This document shows, in pieces, positions 33,071 to 42,612 of a stretch of DNA of 64,000 bases. Location of the stretch: positions 186,001-250,000 of the forward strand of contig NZ_QRGR01000007.1 of NCBI RefSeq assembly GCF_003367245.1, given 5' to 3'. Under the pieces are notes generated by a model, which did no database searches, had not been told where the DNA came from, and saw only the letters and a program-made list of their open reading frames with translations. The first letter of the stretch is position 1. Each line of letters opens with the position of its first letter. The stretch is from Pontibacter diazotrophicus (GTDB lineage Bacteria; Bacteroidota; Bacteroidia; Cytophagales; Hymenobacteraceae). The translations under genes and the position numbers were made by a program.

Positions 33071-36000
33071 ATGAGAAAACTTTTACAAAGTATGTATGGC
33101 TTTGGCATACTCGCTTGTCTGGGAATGACAAGTGAGGCGTTGGGTCAGGATGTATTCATCAATGAAATTCATTATGACAATGCAAGCGCAGACGTTAATG
33201 AAGCCATTGAAGTTGCCGGACCTGCCGGTACAGACCTCACAGGATGGACCCTTGTGCTCTATAACGGCAACAACGGTGTAGCATATGACACCGAGGCGCT
33301 TGCTGGTGTTATCCCGGACCAGAACAATGGGTTTGGCACACTCTATTTCCCTATAGCAGGCATACAGAATGGTTCGCCGGATGGCGTTGCCCTCGTGAAT
33401 GCTGCAGGAACTACAGTTCAGTTCCTGAGTTACGAAGGCGAGATGACAGCAGTAGGTGGCCCAGCAGATGGCATGAACAGCACCGACATTGGTGTAAGCG
33501 AGGAAGGCACTACACCTGAGAATTTTTCGCTGCAATTGGTAGGAACTGGCCGCACCTACACTGACTTTACCTGGGCTGCAGAGGCCTTGAGTACTTTTGG
33601 TTCTGTGAATACGGGCCAAAGTTTTGGAGAAGGCGGCGGCGGTACTGACCCTAACCCGGACCCTGACCCAGAACCGGAGCCGGAGCCAAAGCCGGCAACA
33701 GCCATTGTTTTCATCAACGAAATCCATTACGATAATTCAGGTGCTGACGAAGGAGAGGGTGTAGAAGTAGCTGGCTTGGCTGGCACCGACCTGACAGGCT
33801 GGCAACTGGTGCCTTACAATGGCAACAACGGTGGTGCCTATAGCACCCTTACCTTATCTGGTACTATTCCAAACCAGCAGTCTGGTTTCGGAACCGTTTT
33901 CTTCCCTATTAGTGGCTTGCAGAACGGAGCCCCGGATGGCATTGCCCTTGTTGATGCCGCTGGAAATATCATACAGTTCCTGAGTTATGAAGGAACTTTT
34001 GCAGCTACCGATGGTCCTGCTGCTGGATTAACCAGCACCGATGTGGGCGTGGAAGAGGGTAGTAATACACCAATTGGTTTCTCGCTTCAGCTGACAGGTA
34101 CAGGTTCAGCTTATGAGGATTTTACCTGGGCTGCCGAAAATACTGCCACGTATAGTGCAGTAAACAACGGTCAGGTGTTCTTGCCTTTGCAGGACATCGT
34201 CTTCATCAACGAAATACATTATGATAACGATGGGGCAGATACAGGTGAGGCTATTGAAGTAGCTGGACGTGCAGGAACAGACCTTTCTGGTTGGAGCCTG
34301 GTATTGTATAATGGCAACAACGGTGCTCCTTATAATACAACCGGTCTTACAGGCACTATTCCTAACCAAAACAATGGCTTCGGCTTTATAAGTGTTACTT
34401 ATCCCGCTAATGGCATACAAAATGGAGCTCCTGACGGTGTAGCCCTGGTAAACGCCGATGGCGAGGTTGTGCAGTTCTTAAGTTACGAAGGCGCCTTTAC
34501 CGCTGTCGGTGGCCCTGCCGACGGCCTTGAAAGTACGAATATAGGAGTAGAAGAACCTGGTACAACTACTATCGGCTACTCTTTACAGCTTACCGGAGCT
34601 GGTTTTACTTATGAAGATTTTACATGGAGCGGACCCATCAACAGTACCTTTGGTGCTGCAAACGTAGGCCAGGACTTTGGTGGCGGAACATCAGACCCGG
34701 AGCCCGTTGAGCCACAGGAAGTAACCATTGCTGAAGCACGCAGTTTGCCTTTGGGAACACCTGTTATCGTAAACGGCACCCTGACCGCAACAGATCAGCT
34801 TGGTGGCCCTGCCTTTATCCAGGACAGTACAGGTGGTATCGCTCTTTTCGATTACCAGGTACACGCCGAAGACGCCTTCAGCATTGGCGACTCTATACAG
34901 GTAACAGCTTCTATCGGGGCCTTTAACCAGCAGGTGCAGTTAATAGACGTAACCAATCTAGAGAGCTTTGGACCTGCCACGCAACCTATAGCGCCTGTAC
35001 AGGTATCTATCGCGGAACTGAACAGCTCGCTGGAAGGCCAGCTGGTGACAATACCTAATGCATCTTTTACAGACACCAGAGGCCTGCTTTTCCCGGAGAG
35101 CAACTACACCATCACAGATGGCACTGCTACCATAGATCTTAGAATCGACGGAGACGTGGAAAGCCTGGTGGGCCGTGAGATTCCGGATAACGCCGTGAAC
35201 ATTACGGGTGTTGTCGGAAGCTTCAGAGGTACGCTGCAGCTGTTGCCGCGCGCTATCGAAGATTTGCCAGGCACCACACCTTACGTGGCTGCGGGCTCTG
35301 AAATTCCACTTTCTACAACACTGGATGTGATGACCTGGAACATGGAGTTCTTTGGTTCTACCATTCCTACTTTCGGACCTACAGATGTGCAACTGCAGCT
35401 GCAAAATGCCGCCAGGCTAATTGACAGCTTAAATGCAGATGTTATTGCCGTGCAGGAAATTTCTGATGAGAATCTGCTGCAGCAGCTGGCAGACATGCTG
35501 GGGTACGTGCGGGTATGCTCTGATCGCTTTTCTTACTCCTTCAATGGCCCGGACCCAACGTTCCCCGAGCAGAGACTCTGTTTCCTCTACAATCCGGAGG
35601 TGATTACGCTTGTAAACGAGCGTGTTATTTTTGAGGAACTCTATGACGCTGCCCGTTCAGGTGACAGCACCCCACTGGATACTTACCCTACCTCTCCGTC
35701 TTCTTTCTGGTCGAGCGGAAGGCTTCCGTACATGATCACTGTGGATGCTACTATTGAAGGGGTGACGGAGCGGGTGCAATTGATTAACATTCATGCGAAG
35801 TCAGGCGCTAATAGCTCCGATCTCATCAGAAGAAGTTTTGATACGCAGGCACTGAAAGACACCCTGGATCAGTATTACCCTGATGCTAACATCATTCTGT
35901 TAGGTGACTACAACGATGATGTGGATGAGTCGATTGGAGGAGGGCCTTCTACTTACAGCAACTTTGTGCAGGCGGAAGATTTTAGAGTGGTTACGTCGAC

Positions 36001-36886
36001 ATTAAGTGAAGCCGGCCTTCGCTCTTTCATTACACGCGACAACGTAATCGACCACATTACCATCAGTAACGAGTTGTATGATGATTACCTGGCAGGCTCT
36101 GCTTCATTAGTGATTCCTTTCAACTGGATTGAAAATTACGCCAACACTACGTCGGACCACTTGCCGGTCTTCACACGGTTTGAACTCACGGAACCGCTCA
36201 TGGTAGATGCAGGTCCTGATAAACTAGTGTATTACGGTTATGCTCCTGAAGCCTGCACCACGCTATCAGCCAGTGCAGCCACGGGCGGTGTGGCAGGTTA
36301 TACCTATTCCTGGAGCAACGGCCAAACTGGTCAGACAATAGAGGTTTGCCCGCAGGAATCAACCACCTATACCCTGACAGTGACAGATGCAAGAGGTGTT
36401 TCTGTTAGTGATGAAGTGCAGGTATGCGTGGTAAATGTAAGCTGCGGCAACACAGACAATCCGAAAGTGCAGGTATATTATAACCCATCTGGTAATGAAG
36501 GAAAAGGCCATACGCTGTGTGTGTCAGAGAATGCGGTTCCGGCGCACCTGGCCTTGGGCGCTGTTTTAGGCGACGGCACTGCAACTTCCTGCGATGGCAG
36601 CCCGATTACACCCGGAGCGGTTAACCTAAAGGAACTCTTCTCGCTGCTCGTATACCCGAACCCGGTTGCGGATTACCTGAACATCGTTTCAGATAAGATA
36701 GCAGACTGTGAAGTAGAGGTAATGCTCTATGATATAAATGGGAATGAGGTGTATAAAAACAGCCATAGTATCCGTAACGGTAGCCTGAACATCGATATCC
36801 GAAATGTGCGCCTGAGCAAAGGGCTCAATTACCTGAAAGTGAAAAGCGAATTCGGGACCCAGACCATGCGAATTATCAAAAATTAA
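33071..36886 (+). CDS. T9SS-exported nuclease: three lamin-tail-like repeats plus endonuclease/exonuclease/phosphatase domain
   Basis: The 1271-residue product has a signal peptide and then three tandem lamin-tail-like repeats starting near residues 26, 212 and 375 (each FINEIHYDN...GTDLTGW...YNGNNG). An acidic Pro linker (DPNPDPDPEPEPEPKP) separates repeats 1 and 2. An OB-like domain (about 550-745) comes next. An EEP nuclease domain (about 750-1040) follows, with LDVMTWNMEFFG, VIAVQEIS, INIHAKSG, ILLGDYNDD and TSDHLPVFTRF. Then comes a PKD-like segment with SWSNGQTGQTIEVCPQ, and a T9SS sorting domain starting near 1192 (LLVYPNPVADYLNI). Probably a secreted or cell-surface DNase that scavenges extracellular DNA for phosphate or nucleotides. 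Confidence 0.9.
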   Translation: MRKLLQSMYGFGILACLGMTSEALGQDVFINEIHYDNASADVNEAIEVAGPAGTDLTGWTLVLYNGNNGVAYDTEALAGVIPDQNNGFGTLYFPIAGIQNGSPDGVALVNAAGTTVQFLSYEGEMTAVGGPADGMNSTDIGVSEEGTTPENFSLQLVGTGRTYTDFTWAAEALSTFGSVNTGQSFGEGGGGTDPNPDPDPEPEPEPKPATAIVFINEIHYDNSGADEGEGVEVAGLAGTDLTGWQLVPYNGNNGGAYSTLTLSGTIPNQQSGFGTVFFPISGLQNGAPDGIALVDAAGNIIQFLSYEGTFAATDGPAAGLTSTDVGVEEGSNTPIGFSLQLTGTGSAYEDFTWAAENTATYSAVNNGQVFLPLQDIVFINEIHYDNDGADTGEAIEVAGRAGTDLSGWSLVLYNGNNGAPYNTTGLTGTIPNQNNGFGFISVTYPANGIQNGAPDGVALVNADGEVVQFLSYEGAFTAVGGPADGLESTNIGVEEPGTTTIGYSLQLTGAGFTYEDFTWSGPINSTFGAANVGQDFGGGTSDPEPVEPQEVTIAEARSLPLGTPVIVNGTLTATDQLGGPAFIQDSTGGIALFDYQVHAEDAFSIGDSIQVTASIGAFNQQVQLIDVTNLESFGPATQPIAPVQVSIAELNSSLEGQLVTIPNASFTDTRGLLFPESNYTITDGTATIDLRIDGDVESLVGREIPDNAVNITGVVGSFRGTLQLLPRAIEDLPGTTPYVAAGSEIPLSTTLDVMTWNMEFFGSTIPTFGPTDVQLQLQNAARLIDSLNADVIAVQEISDENLLQQLADMLGYVRVCSDRFSYSFNGPDPTFPEQRLCFLYNPEVITLVNERVIFEELYDAARSGDSTPLDTYPTSPSSFWSSGRLPYMITVDATIEGVTERVQLINIHAKSGANSSDLIRRSFDTQALKDTLDQYYPDANIILLGDYNDDVDESIGGGPSTYSNFVQAEDFRVVTSTLSEAGLRSFITRDNVIDHITISNELYDDYLAGSASLVIPFNWIENYANTTSDHLPVFTRFELTEPLMVDAGPDKLVYYGYAPEACTTLSASAATGGVAGYTYSWSNGQTGQTIEVCPQESTTYTLTVTDARGVSVSDEVQVCVVNVSCGNTDNPKVQVYYNPSGNEGKGHTLCVSENAVPAHLALGAVLGDGTATSCDGSPITPGAVNLKELFSLLVYPNPVADYLNIVSDKIADCEVEVMLYDINGNEVYKNSHSIRNGSLNIDIRNVRLSKGLNYLKVKSEFGTQTMRIIKN

Positions 36887-36906
36887 AACTGATAAAGTTA
36901 AATTAT

Positions 36907-36940
36907 AAAAGCCCCGGCCTCAGAAGCCGGGGCTTTTTGT
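36907..36940 (+). terminator. Terminator of the secreted nuclease
   Basis: AAAAGCCCCGGC (36907-36918) and GCCGGGGCTTTT (36926-36937) form a perfect 12-bp stem with a 7-nt loop and a T-run. Confidence 0.85.
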
Positions 36941-36999
36941 TTATAGCGAAAACGCGTATAGCTGTTAGTAAATCAACTTAAAAGAAACTCTTTAAACGG

Positions 37000-38370
37000 C
37001 TAAGCTTCGGTTTTATACAAGGTCTCGAAGAGTTTATGCTTGTAGGCAGGGTATTCCTTTAATACGGCAACCAGGGCAAATATTACACCGCCTATAATTA
37101 AAGGATAAAGCAGGTACAGCAGCGGGTGTATGCGGGGCAGCAACAGCATGCTGAACAGGAAAATTGCGATGAAATTGTACAGGTAAGATGTTTTAGTACT
37201 GAAACTGAACATGCCCCCTTTCACTGCTATTGGGCGCACAATAGAGGCGATAATGCCGAGGGGTGTCAGCACCAGAATAGAGGCAATGTACATCAGCACG
37301 ATGAACAGCGCACTCTCGTGGTTAAAAAAGGTGACATACATAAACGTCAGTACTGCATCCATTAGCAGGGGCACACGCAGCGGCAGCAGGCTTGCCTTGA
37401 TGAAATCTTTATAACTTCCGCTGCTACGCTCAATCGTTAACCACAGGTTGCGGTAAAAGCCCCAAACGTTGTTGAACACATAGGAGAATATCACCAGGGG
37501 GCCCACGAAAATCCACAGCGACAGTATTTCGTCAAAGATGTGGTTTCCCTTTTTTAGATAAGATACCGCATCAACTGCTAAAATCAGGACTTTGAACACC
37601 ATGCCAAAAATAAGCATCTGCCTGGCCATCTTGTGGTTTTTGAAAAGGCGCCATCCGAGGCTACGGCGGGCATTGCTGCTGTAGTTTACTACTTTATGAC
37701 GGGCATCGGCCGCGGCATGCTCTAAGAAATAACTAGCCGTGATAAAAAAGCCAAGTGCTGCGACATGCACCACCAGCATCAGCCAGTCTGAAGTGGGCCT
37801 GAACATGGGTACCCGCACCTGCAGCGCCACAAAAGCAGCCGCCATTACGGCAGCCATAAAAAGGTAGCTGTGGGTCCAGCGGATCTTGCGCTCCACAAAC
37901 ACCTGCAGCGAGCGGAGGGTGACGTGTGCTGTCAGTACCACCAGCAGGCTCTGCAGGAGATGCACAAAGTCATAGGCCGGTGCCATCAGGAACAGGAATA
38001 TCAGGAAATTAAGCGCGATGAAGTAAAAAGGTGAAACCAGTTCGACCGCCAGTTCTGTCCAGAATTTCTGTAGCGGGGGAATAGGGTATATGCGCTGTAT
38101 GATACCAGACTTGGGCACATACGCCGGGAAGAAGCCCCGCAGTATAATAATGACCAGCAGGAACAGGTTAGCATACTCCAGCACTTGTTCTGCACTTTGG
38201 CGTATACGGCCGCTTTCCTCAGCCAGCTGCAGCAAATAAGAGAACATTAAACTGTAAAAGCCAGCTAACAAAATGCCTAACCCAAGCAAAAGCCCCCGCT
38301 GCTTCGGCTTCTGCCTGAAAAAACTATCTATTCTTGCGCGGCATGAGAAAAGTATCAAATCCATCGGCAT
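37000..38370 (-). CDS. ABC exporter membrane subunit (DUF5687-like, tentative)
   Basis: The 456-residue product has about ten to twelve membrane segments spread over its length, with a basic cytoplasmic loop around 225-250 (RHKVVNYSSNARRSLGWRLF). It follows the ATPase gene after 4 bp and is almost certainly its permease partner. The large size and even helix spread resemble the DUF5687 permease-like group rather than ABC2 six-helix permeases; I cannot confirm the family. The substrate is unknown. Confidence 0.75.
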   Translation of the reverse strand: MPMDLILFSCRARIDSFFRQKPKQRGLLLGLGILLAGFYSLMFSYLLQLAEESGRIRQSAEQVLEYANLFLLVIIILRGFFPAYVPKSGIIQRIYPIPPLQKFWTELAVELVSPFYFIALNFLIFLFLMAPAYDFVHLLQSLLVVLTAHVTLRSLQVFVERKIRWTHSYLFMAAVMAAAFVALQVRVPMFRPTSDWLMLVVHVAALGFFITASYFLEHAAADARHKVVNYSSNARRSLGWRLFKNHKMARQMLIFGMVFKVLILAVDAVSYLKKGNHIFDEILSLWIFVGPLVIFSYVFNNVWGFYRNLWLTIERSSGSYKDFIKASLLPLRVPLLMDAVLTFMYVTFFNHESALFIVLMYIASILVLTPLGIIASIVRPIAVKGGMFSFSTKTSYLYNFIAIFLFSMLLLPRIHPLLYLLYPLIIGGVIFALVAVLKEYPAYKHKLFETLYKTEA

Positions 38371-38374
38371 CGTC

Positions 38375-39133
38375 TCAGTTAAGCATCCAGTCCATGTTCG
38401 TGTCAGCGTTGTGGTGTGGCAGCAGTAACTGGAACAGCGCCTGGTCTATCAGGTTGGCACCGTTCATGGTAAATTCCTCCACTGATCCATTGTACATGAG
38501 CAGGCCATCGTTGAGAACGCCGATATGGGAGGCCACTCTCTCGACATAGTTCAGGTCGTGTGACGAAATCAGGATAACGCGGTTCGTGTTGCGGTAGCTG
38601 CGAATCAGGTTTACCAGCAATTGTGCTGCGATAGGGTCAAGACCCGTAAAAGGTTCGTCCAGGATGAGCACCTGCGGCTTGTGCAGAATGGCGGCAGCAA
38701 TTCCTACCTTTTTCTTCATGCCTGTGGAGTAGCCGGCAATGTTCTTGTACAGTGATTCCTTGTCAGTGAAAAAGTAGTTTGTGAGGCTGGAGATGCGTTC
38801 TACTGCCTCTTTAGGGGAGAGGCGGTAGAGCTTTGCCACAAAATTGAGATACTCTAATCCTGTGAATTCTTCAATCAAAGGATTGTCTTCGCAGAGTGCT
38901 CCAAGGTTCTGCTTTAGCTCGAGTGGGTGGTGTTTGTAATCTTTGTCAAATAAAGAAATGGTGCCTGCATCAGGTTTTATCAGGTCCAGGATGCAATTTA
39001 GTAAGGTGCTCTTGCCAACCCCGTTTTTACCGAGCAGGCAATAACACTGGCCTTTTTCTATCTTTAAATCAAGCTCTTTTAAAACATGCTTTTTTCCGAA
39101 CGCTTTCGTTAACCCACTTATCTCGATGCTCAT
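38375..39133 (-). CDS. ABC transporter ATP-binding protein (ABC2/CcmA-like)
   Basis: From the ATG at 39133 the product is 252 residues. It has Walker A LLGKNGVGKSTLLN, a Q-loop NLGALCEDNPLIEEFTGLE, signature YSTGMKKKVGIAAAI, Walker B VLILDEPFTGLDP and H-loop ISSHDLNYVERV. YSTGMKKKV and EPFTGLDP are typical of exporter ATPases. An upstream start at 39160 would add nine residues and is less likely. It forms an operon with the permease. Confidence 0.92.
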   Translation of the reverse strand: MSIEISGLTKAFGKKHVLKELDLKIEKGQCYCLLGKNGVGKSTLLNCILDLIKPDAGTISLFDKDYKHHPLELKQNLGALCEDNPLIEEFTGLEYLNFVAKLYRLSPKEAVERISSLTNYFFTDKESLYKNIAGYSTGMKKKVGIAAAILHKPQVLILDEPFTGLDPIAAQLLVNLIRSYRNTNRVILISSHDLNYVERVASHIGVLNDGLLMYNGSVEEFTMNGANLIDQALFQLLLPHHNADTNMDWMLN

Positions 39134-39384
39134 ATGCTTTCCCGTACGAATAAACCACAAAATTAATGCGCCACAACATGCCGCACCAGTATTAAGTTCG
39201 GTATAAACACTTTATAGTCCTAAACTAACAAAAGCAATACCCGACCAGCTTACTCTGACTCCATAGCTATGTCTTCTTCATCAGAGTGCCTGTAAGAAAT
39301 TAAACACATATACTACGTTAAAGTTCTGTTATAATGCAATTTAAGACGAATTATAAAGAATTAATTCGTTTTTGAGGATTCAGC

Positions 39385-39416
39385 TTTGCAAATGTCCGCA
39401 ACCCTCGCTACTTTTG
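39385..39416 (+). promoter_or_regulatory. Promoter of tRNA-Leu(GAG)
   Basis: TTTG (39385-39388) and TACTTTTG (39409-39416) are 20 nt apart, a full match to the Bacteroidota -33/-7 consensus, 16 bp before the tRNA. Confidence 0.8.
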
Positions 39417-39432
39417 CAACCACATTTTACCT

Positions 39433-39514
39433 GCGCACGTGGTGAAACTGGTAGACACGCCATCTTGAGGGGGTGGTGCCTTCGGGTGTGGGAGTTCGAA
39501 TCTCCCCGCGCGCA
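39433..39514 (+). tRNA. tRNA-Leu (anticodon GAG)
   Basis: The class II cloverleaf is 82 nt. The acceptor GCGCACG/CGCGCGC has one A5-C68 mismatch. The anticodon arm CCATC-TTGAGGG-GGTGG gives GAG. A long variable arm follows, and the T-loop is TTCGAAT. CCA is not encoded. Confidence 0.92.
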
Positions 39515-39543
39515 CTTTCTAAAACTGATACCCTCTATCAGTT

Positions 39544-39579
39544 AAACACAAAAAGCAGCGGAAGCTGCTTTTTGTGTTT
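39544..39579. terminator. Terminator between tRNA-Leu(GAG) and rqcH
   Basis: AAACACAAAAAGCAGC and its inverse form a perfect 16-bp stem around a GGAA loop. A/T-rich flanks let it serve the rightward tRNA and the leftward rqcH operon. Confidence 0.8.
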
Positions 39580-39619
39580 ATAGGTCTTTCTATTTTCTCT
39601 TGAACTCAATAAGACAATC

Positions 39620-41194
39620 CTATCCCGGCAGGCTGGCAAACGGATTCTCCGGCTTCACCAGCAGCACTTTCTCACGCTCTACTACCACGGCGCCGGGAGC
39701 TGAGCCTTTAGGCTTGCGCACCCACTTCTTAGGGGTATACATGACGGGGCAGAGGGAGTCGTTTTTACGCTTGCTGTAGTAGGCGGCCAGCTGCGCGGCT
39801 TTTTCCAGAACTGTGGTGGGAATGGTTTTACCAGCCTGGTGCTTTACAACCACATGCGAGCCGGAAACGTCCTTGGCATGCATCCAGATATCTTCTTTGT
39901 ACGTGTGGCGCTGCGTGAGCACATCATTGTTTTTGGCGCTTTTGCCCACCAGGATTTTGTATCCTTCCGTCTCAAACACCCGGAAAGGAATCTCCTGTTG
40001 CTCCTGCTGCTTTGTGGAGAGCAGATGGCTATAGTCACGCAGGAAGTTTTTGAGCTGCTTGTTATCCTGCACTTCCGCCAGTGCCTGCAAGGCATCTTCC
40101 AGTACAATCAGCTCCTCTAATTTACGCTCTGTTTTCTGCTCCAGCTGTTTTACCTCCACATGCTGGTTTTTGGCTTTGCGATACAAGCGCTCCGCCTGCT
40201 TCTGCGGTGTCTCGTTTTGCTTTAGCTGATACAGACGCTGCTGGTCTGTGTAAAAGTCATATAACTCCACCTCGGTTGCACGGGGCGGTATATTGCTGAG
40301 GTTGGCCATCAGCACGTCTGCCGTCTGAGAATAGGACCGGTCGTGGCGCAGCTCCTGCAGCTTTTGCTCCGATTTCTCCAGCACGGCTTGTGTTACGTGC
40401 CGTTTTCGCTCCAGCTGCTGTTTCGCCTGCTCATACTGCCGCTCAAATCCTGTTTCGGATAAGTAGAAGCGAGTGTAATTATTCAGTGCCTCTAACGGAT
40501 CTGCGTATGTATGTAGTATTTCTCCGATAGCCAGTAAAGAGAGGCGGAGCTTGCCAGCCAACCGGATAATATAGTATTCCCCGGGCGCTTCCAGCATCTC
40601 CAGCATGTCCTGCACCAGCTCCCACTTTGCCTCCAGAGAAAGTTGGCTGTAGTTACGCTCCTCAAGATAGGCAGCAGGTATTTCACCGAAGGTAGGGTAT
40701 ACTTTCCTGATGTTTCCCTGGGCAGCAACAAAGGCCTCGTAGTTCTGGGCCAGGGGGCGGTCCATTTGCAGTGGGTCCAGTTCTGCGTCGCTGCTAAACT
40801 TGTTGTGCAGTAGCTTCAGAGGCACAGAATCCTGATACAGTATAATGTTAGACCGGTTTCCGAACAGCTTAAAAAGCAACAGCAGGCCTCCGGAAAGCTT
40901 CAGGTAAAAGCTGCGCTCGTTCAGGTGTTGCACCACGGCCTCTACGGTATGCCCCTGCAACGGCTGCATGAGCTCTACTGTGTTAGCGCGGGCTCTTCTA
41001 AAGTCCGAAGGGAAGGAGAGGGAGGCAAAATGAGACGTGAGTAAAGCACGAATGTAGAACTCCTTGTTTGGCTGTGCGAAACCAAGCACAAGTTCATCCT
41101 TATTCTGGCTGAATGCCGTGGCTGCCTGCAGGCCCGTGAGTTTCGGGCGCAGCGCCTGTGTCAGTTGTCTTAAGAAGTAGTAGTTCTGATGCAC
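39620..41194 (-). CDS. rqcH: NFACT protein RqcH (ribosome-associated quality control)
   Basis: The 524-residue product is an NFACT protein. The N-terminal NFACT-N part includes FLRQLTQALRPKLTGLQA and LKLSGGLLLLFKLFGNRSNIILY. A long coiled coil runs at about 260-400 (EQAKQQLERKRHVTQAVLEK). The C-terminal NFACT-R/DUF814 domain has DIWMHAKDVSGSHVVVKHQ and AAYYSKRKNDS. RqcH binds split 60S-like subunits with peptidyl-tRNA and adds alanine tails that mark stalled nascent chains. It is the last gene of a tight operon behind a kinase, a regulator and an MBL hydrolase. Confidence 0.9.
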   Translation of the reverse strand: MHQNYYFLRQLTQALRPKLTGLQAATAFSQNKDELVLGFAQPNKEFYIRALLTSHFASLSFPSDFRRARANTVELMQPLQGHTVEAVVQHLNERSFYLKLSGGLLLLFKLFGNRSNIILYQDSVPLKLLHNKFSSDAELDPLQMDRPLAQNYEAFVAAQGNIRKVYPTFGEIPAAYLEERNYSQLSLEAKWELVQDMLEMLEAPGEYYIIRLAGKLRLSLLAIGEILHTYADPLEALNNYTRFYLSETGFERQYEQAKQQLERKRHVTQAVLEKSEQKLQELRHDRSYSQTADVLMANLSNIPPRATEVELYDFYTDQQRLYQLKQNETPQKQAERLYRKAKNQHVEVKQLEQKTERKLEELIVLEDALQALAEVQDNKQLKNFLRDYSHLLSTKQQEQQEIPFRVFETEGYKILVGKSAKNNDVLTQRHTYKEDIWMHAKDVSGSHVVVKHQAGKTIPTTVLEKAAQLAAYYSKRKNDSLCPVMYTPKKWVRKPKGSAPGAVVVEREKVLLVKPENPFASLPG

Positions 41195-41956
41195 TTATAG
41201 CTTTATCTGCAAACCGTCGTAACCCAAGCGGATAAACTCAGGCAGTTGCTGCTCTACCTCGCGGTGGAGACCCATCAGGTGACTGATGTGCGTCAGGTAA
41301 GCCCGCTCCGGCTGCAGTTCCTCCAGTAACTCCACGGCCTCCTGCAAGGAGAAATGGGATATATGCTTTTCAATTCGCAGCGCATCCAAAACAATCACCC
41401 TGGAGCCTTTAACCTTCTCCTTTTCCTCTTCAGAGATGTAGTTGGCGTCTGTGATGTAGGAAAAGTCGCCGATGCGGTAGCCGAACACAGGAAGTTTGTA
41501 ATGCATGACCTGTATGGGCATAAAAGGGACTCCTTCTACCTCAAATGGCTCGTTGGTAACAGGGTGTAACTGTACCTGTGGAATACCGGGATACTTAAAG
41601 CCGGAGAAAATATAAGAAAACTCCTGCTTCAGCTGGTTCAGCACGCGCTCTTCGGCATACAGCGGCATGTCTTTCTGCTGCATAAAGTTATAGGCACGAA
41701 TATCATCAAGACCGGCGGTGTGGTCTTTATGTTCGTGCGTAAAGACGAGCGCATCCAAAGATTTGATTCGCTCGCGCAGTACCTGCTCCCTGAAATCAGG
41801 GCCTGAGTCGATGATGATACTTTTATCACCCACCTGCAGGTGCACCGATACGCGCAGTCGCTTATCGCGGTAGTCTACAGAACGGCAGACCTTGCAGGTG
41901 CACCCGATAACGGGGACGCCCTGCGAGGTGCCTGTGCCTAATAATGTAACTTTCAA
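41195..41956 (-). CDS. Metallo-beta-lactamase-fold hydrolase, PhnP-like
   Basis: The 253-residue product is an MBL hydrolase of the PhnP/lipoyl-cyclase-adjacent type. LLGTGTSQGVPVIGCTCKVC provides the extra zinc-binding cysteines. IIIDSGPDFREQ, the metal motif THEHKDHTAGLDD (HxHxDH) and ITDANYISEEE follow, with a final histidine in YLTHISHLMGLH. Many such proteins hydrolyse cyclic phosphates; the substrate here is unknown. Its stop abuts the rqcH start (no gap), and its start overlaps the preceding gene by 4 bp. Confidence 0.9.
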   Translation of the reverse strand: MKVTLLGTGTSQGVPVIGCTCKVCRSVDYRDKRLRVSVHLQVGDKSIIIDSGPDFREQVLRERIKSLDALVFTHEHKDHTAGLDDIRAYNFMQQKDMPLYAEERVLNQLKQEFSYIFSGFKYPGIPQVQLHPVTNEPFEVEGVPFMPIQVMHYKLPVFGYRIGDFSYITDANYISEEEKEKVKGSRVIVLDALRIEKHISHFSLQEAVELLEELQPERAYLTHISHLMGLHREVEQQLPEFIRLGYDGLQIKL

Positions 41957-42228
41957 AGGTTGCTTTCCTGATTGCGTATTTGGAGATAAAGCTGCTTGTT
42001 CTTATCACTCAGCCTGCTTTCATCTACTGAAATAGTACGCAGGATATCATAAAGGCAATTGACTTTGCCTTCAAGGCTATAGTATTTGTTTACTACGGCC
42101 ACTTTCATATCCTTTAATAAACAGTATCCTGCTTTAAAATTCCCTTTTTCGTAGCGCAGCACAAAGTCAGACTCTGCAAAAATATCCTCCAGCTTGTTTA
42201 AGAATGGCCGCGTGTACTTTAGCTCCAT
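41953..42228 (-). CDS. Small conserved hypothetical protein
   Basis: The 91-residue product is soluble and has no signal peptide. Notable are KGNFKAGYCLLKDMKVAVVN (strand-rich) and a charged helical C-terminus. Similar small proteins sit next to MBL hydrolases in this group, but I know of no function. It overlaps the MBL gene by 4 bp and follows the response-regulator gene with no gap. Confidence 0.75.
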   Translation of the reverse strand: MELKYTRPFLNKLEDIFAESDFVLRYEKGNFKAGYCLLKDMKVAVVNKYYSLEGKVNCLYDILRTISVDESRLSDKNKQLYLQIRNQESNL

Positions 42229-42609
42229 TTACTGTGCCGTATGTTTTTTTACTGTTAATACCAACGCATCAAAGTCCAGCGGCTTCGGCAGGTAATCGTT
42301 GATGCCGGCCTCTTTAAAGTCTTCCATGCTGTAGTTGTTGGCATTACCCGTAACCGCTATAATCGGAATATTGGCAATCTCCTTGTTCTCATGCGCACGG
42401 ATTTCGCGGGTACAATCCATACCGCTTTTCACGGGGATGTTCAGGTCCATCAGAATTGCATCGATCTTGTTGTTCTCCACTTGTTTGATCACCTCACCGC
42501 CATTCTTGGCAGTCAGGATTTTGTACTTCTGGAGTTCCAATATCTTTTTTGTCAGGTTGAGGATGACGGAGCTATCCTCAGCGATCAAAATAGTTTTGCT
42601 TTCAGCCAT
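42229..42609 (-). CDS. Single-domain response regulator (CheY-like)
   Basis: The 126-residue product is one receiver domain. The acidic pair lies in ILIAEDSSVI. The phosphoacceptor is the first Asp in ILMDLNIPVKSG, and the switch residues are in IPIIAVTGNAN. The conserved Lys is in YLPKPLDFD. With no output domain it is a likely acceptor of phosphate from the hybrid kinase gene 3 bp upstream. Confidence 0.9.
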   Translation of the reverse strand: MAESKTILIAEDSSVILNLTKKILELQKYKILTAKNGGEVIKQVENNKIDAILMDLNIPVKSGMDCTREIRAHENKEIANIPIIAVTGNANNYSMEDFKEAGINDYLPKPLDFDALVLTVKKHTAQ

Positions 42610-42612
42610 GTG

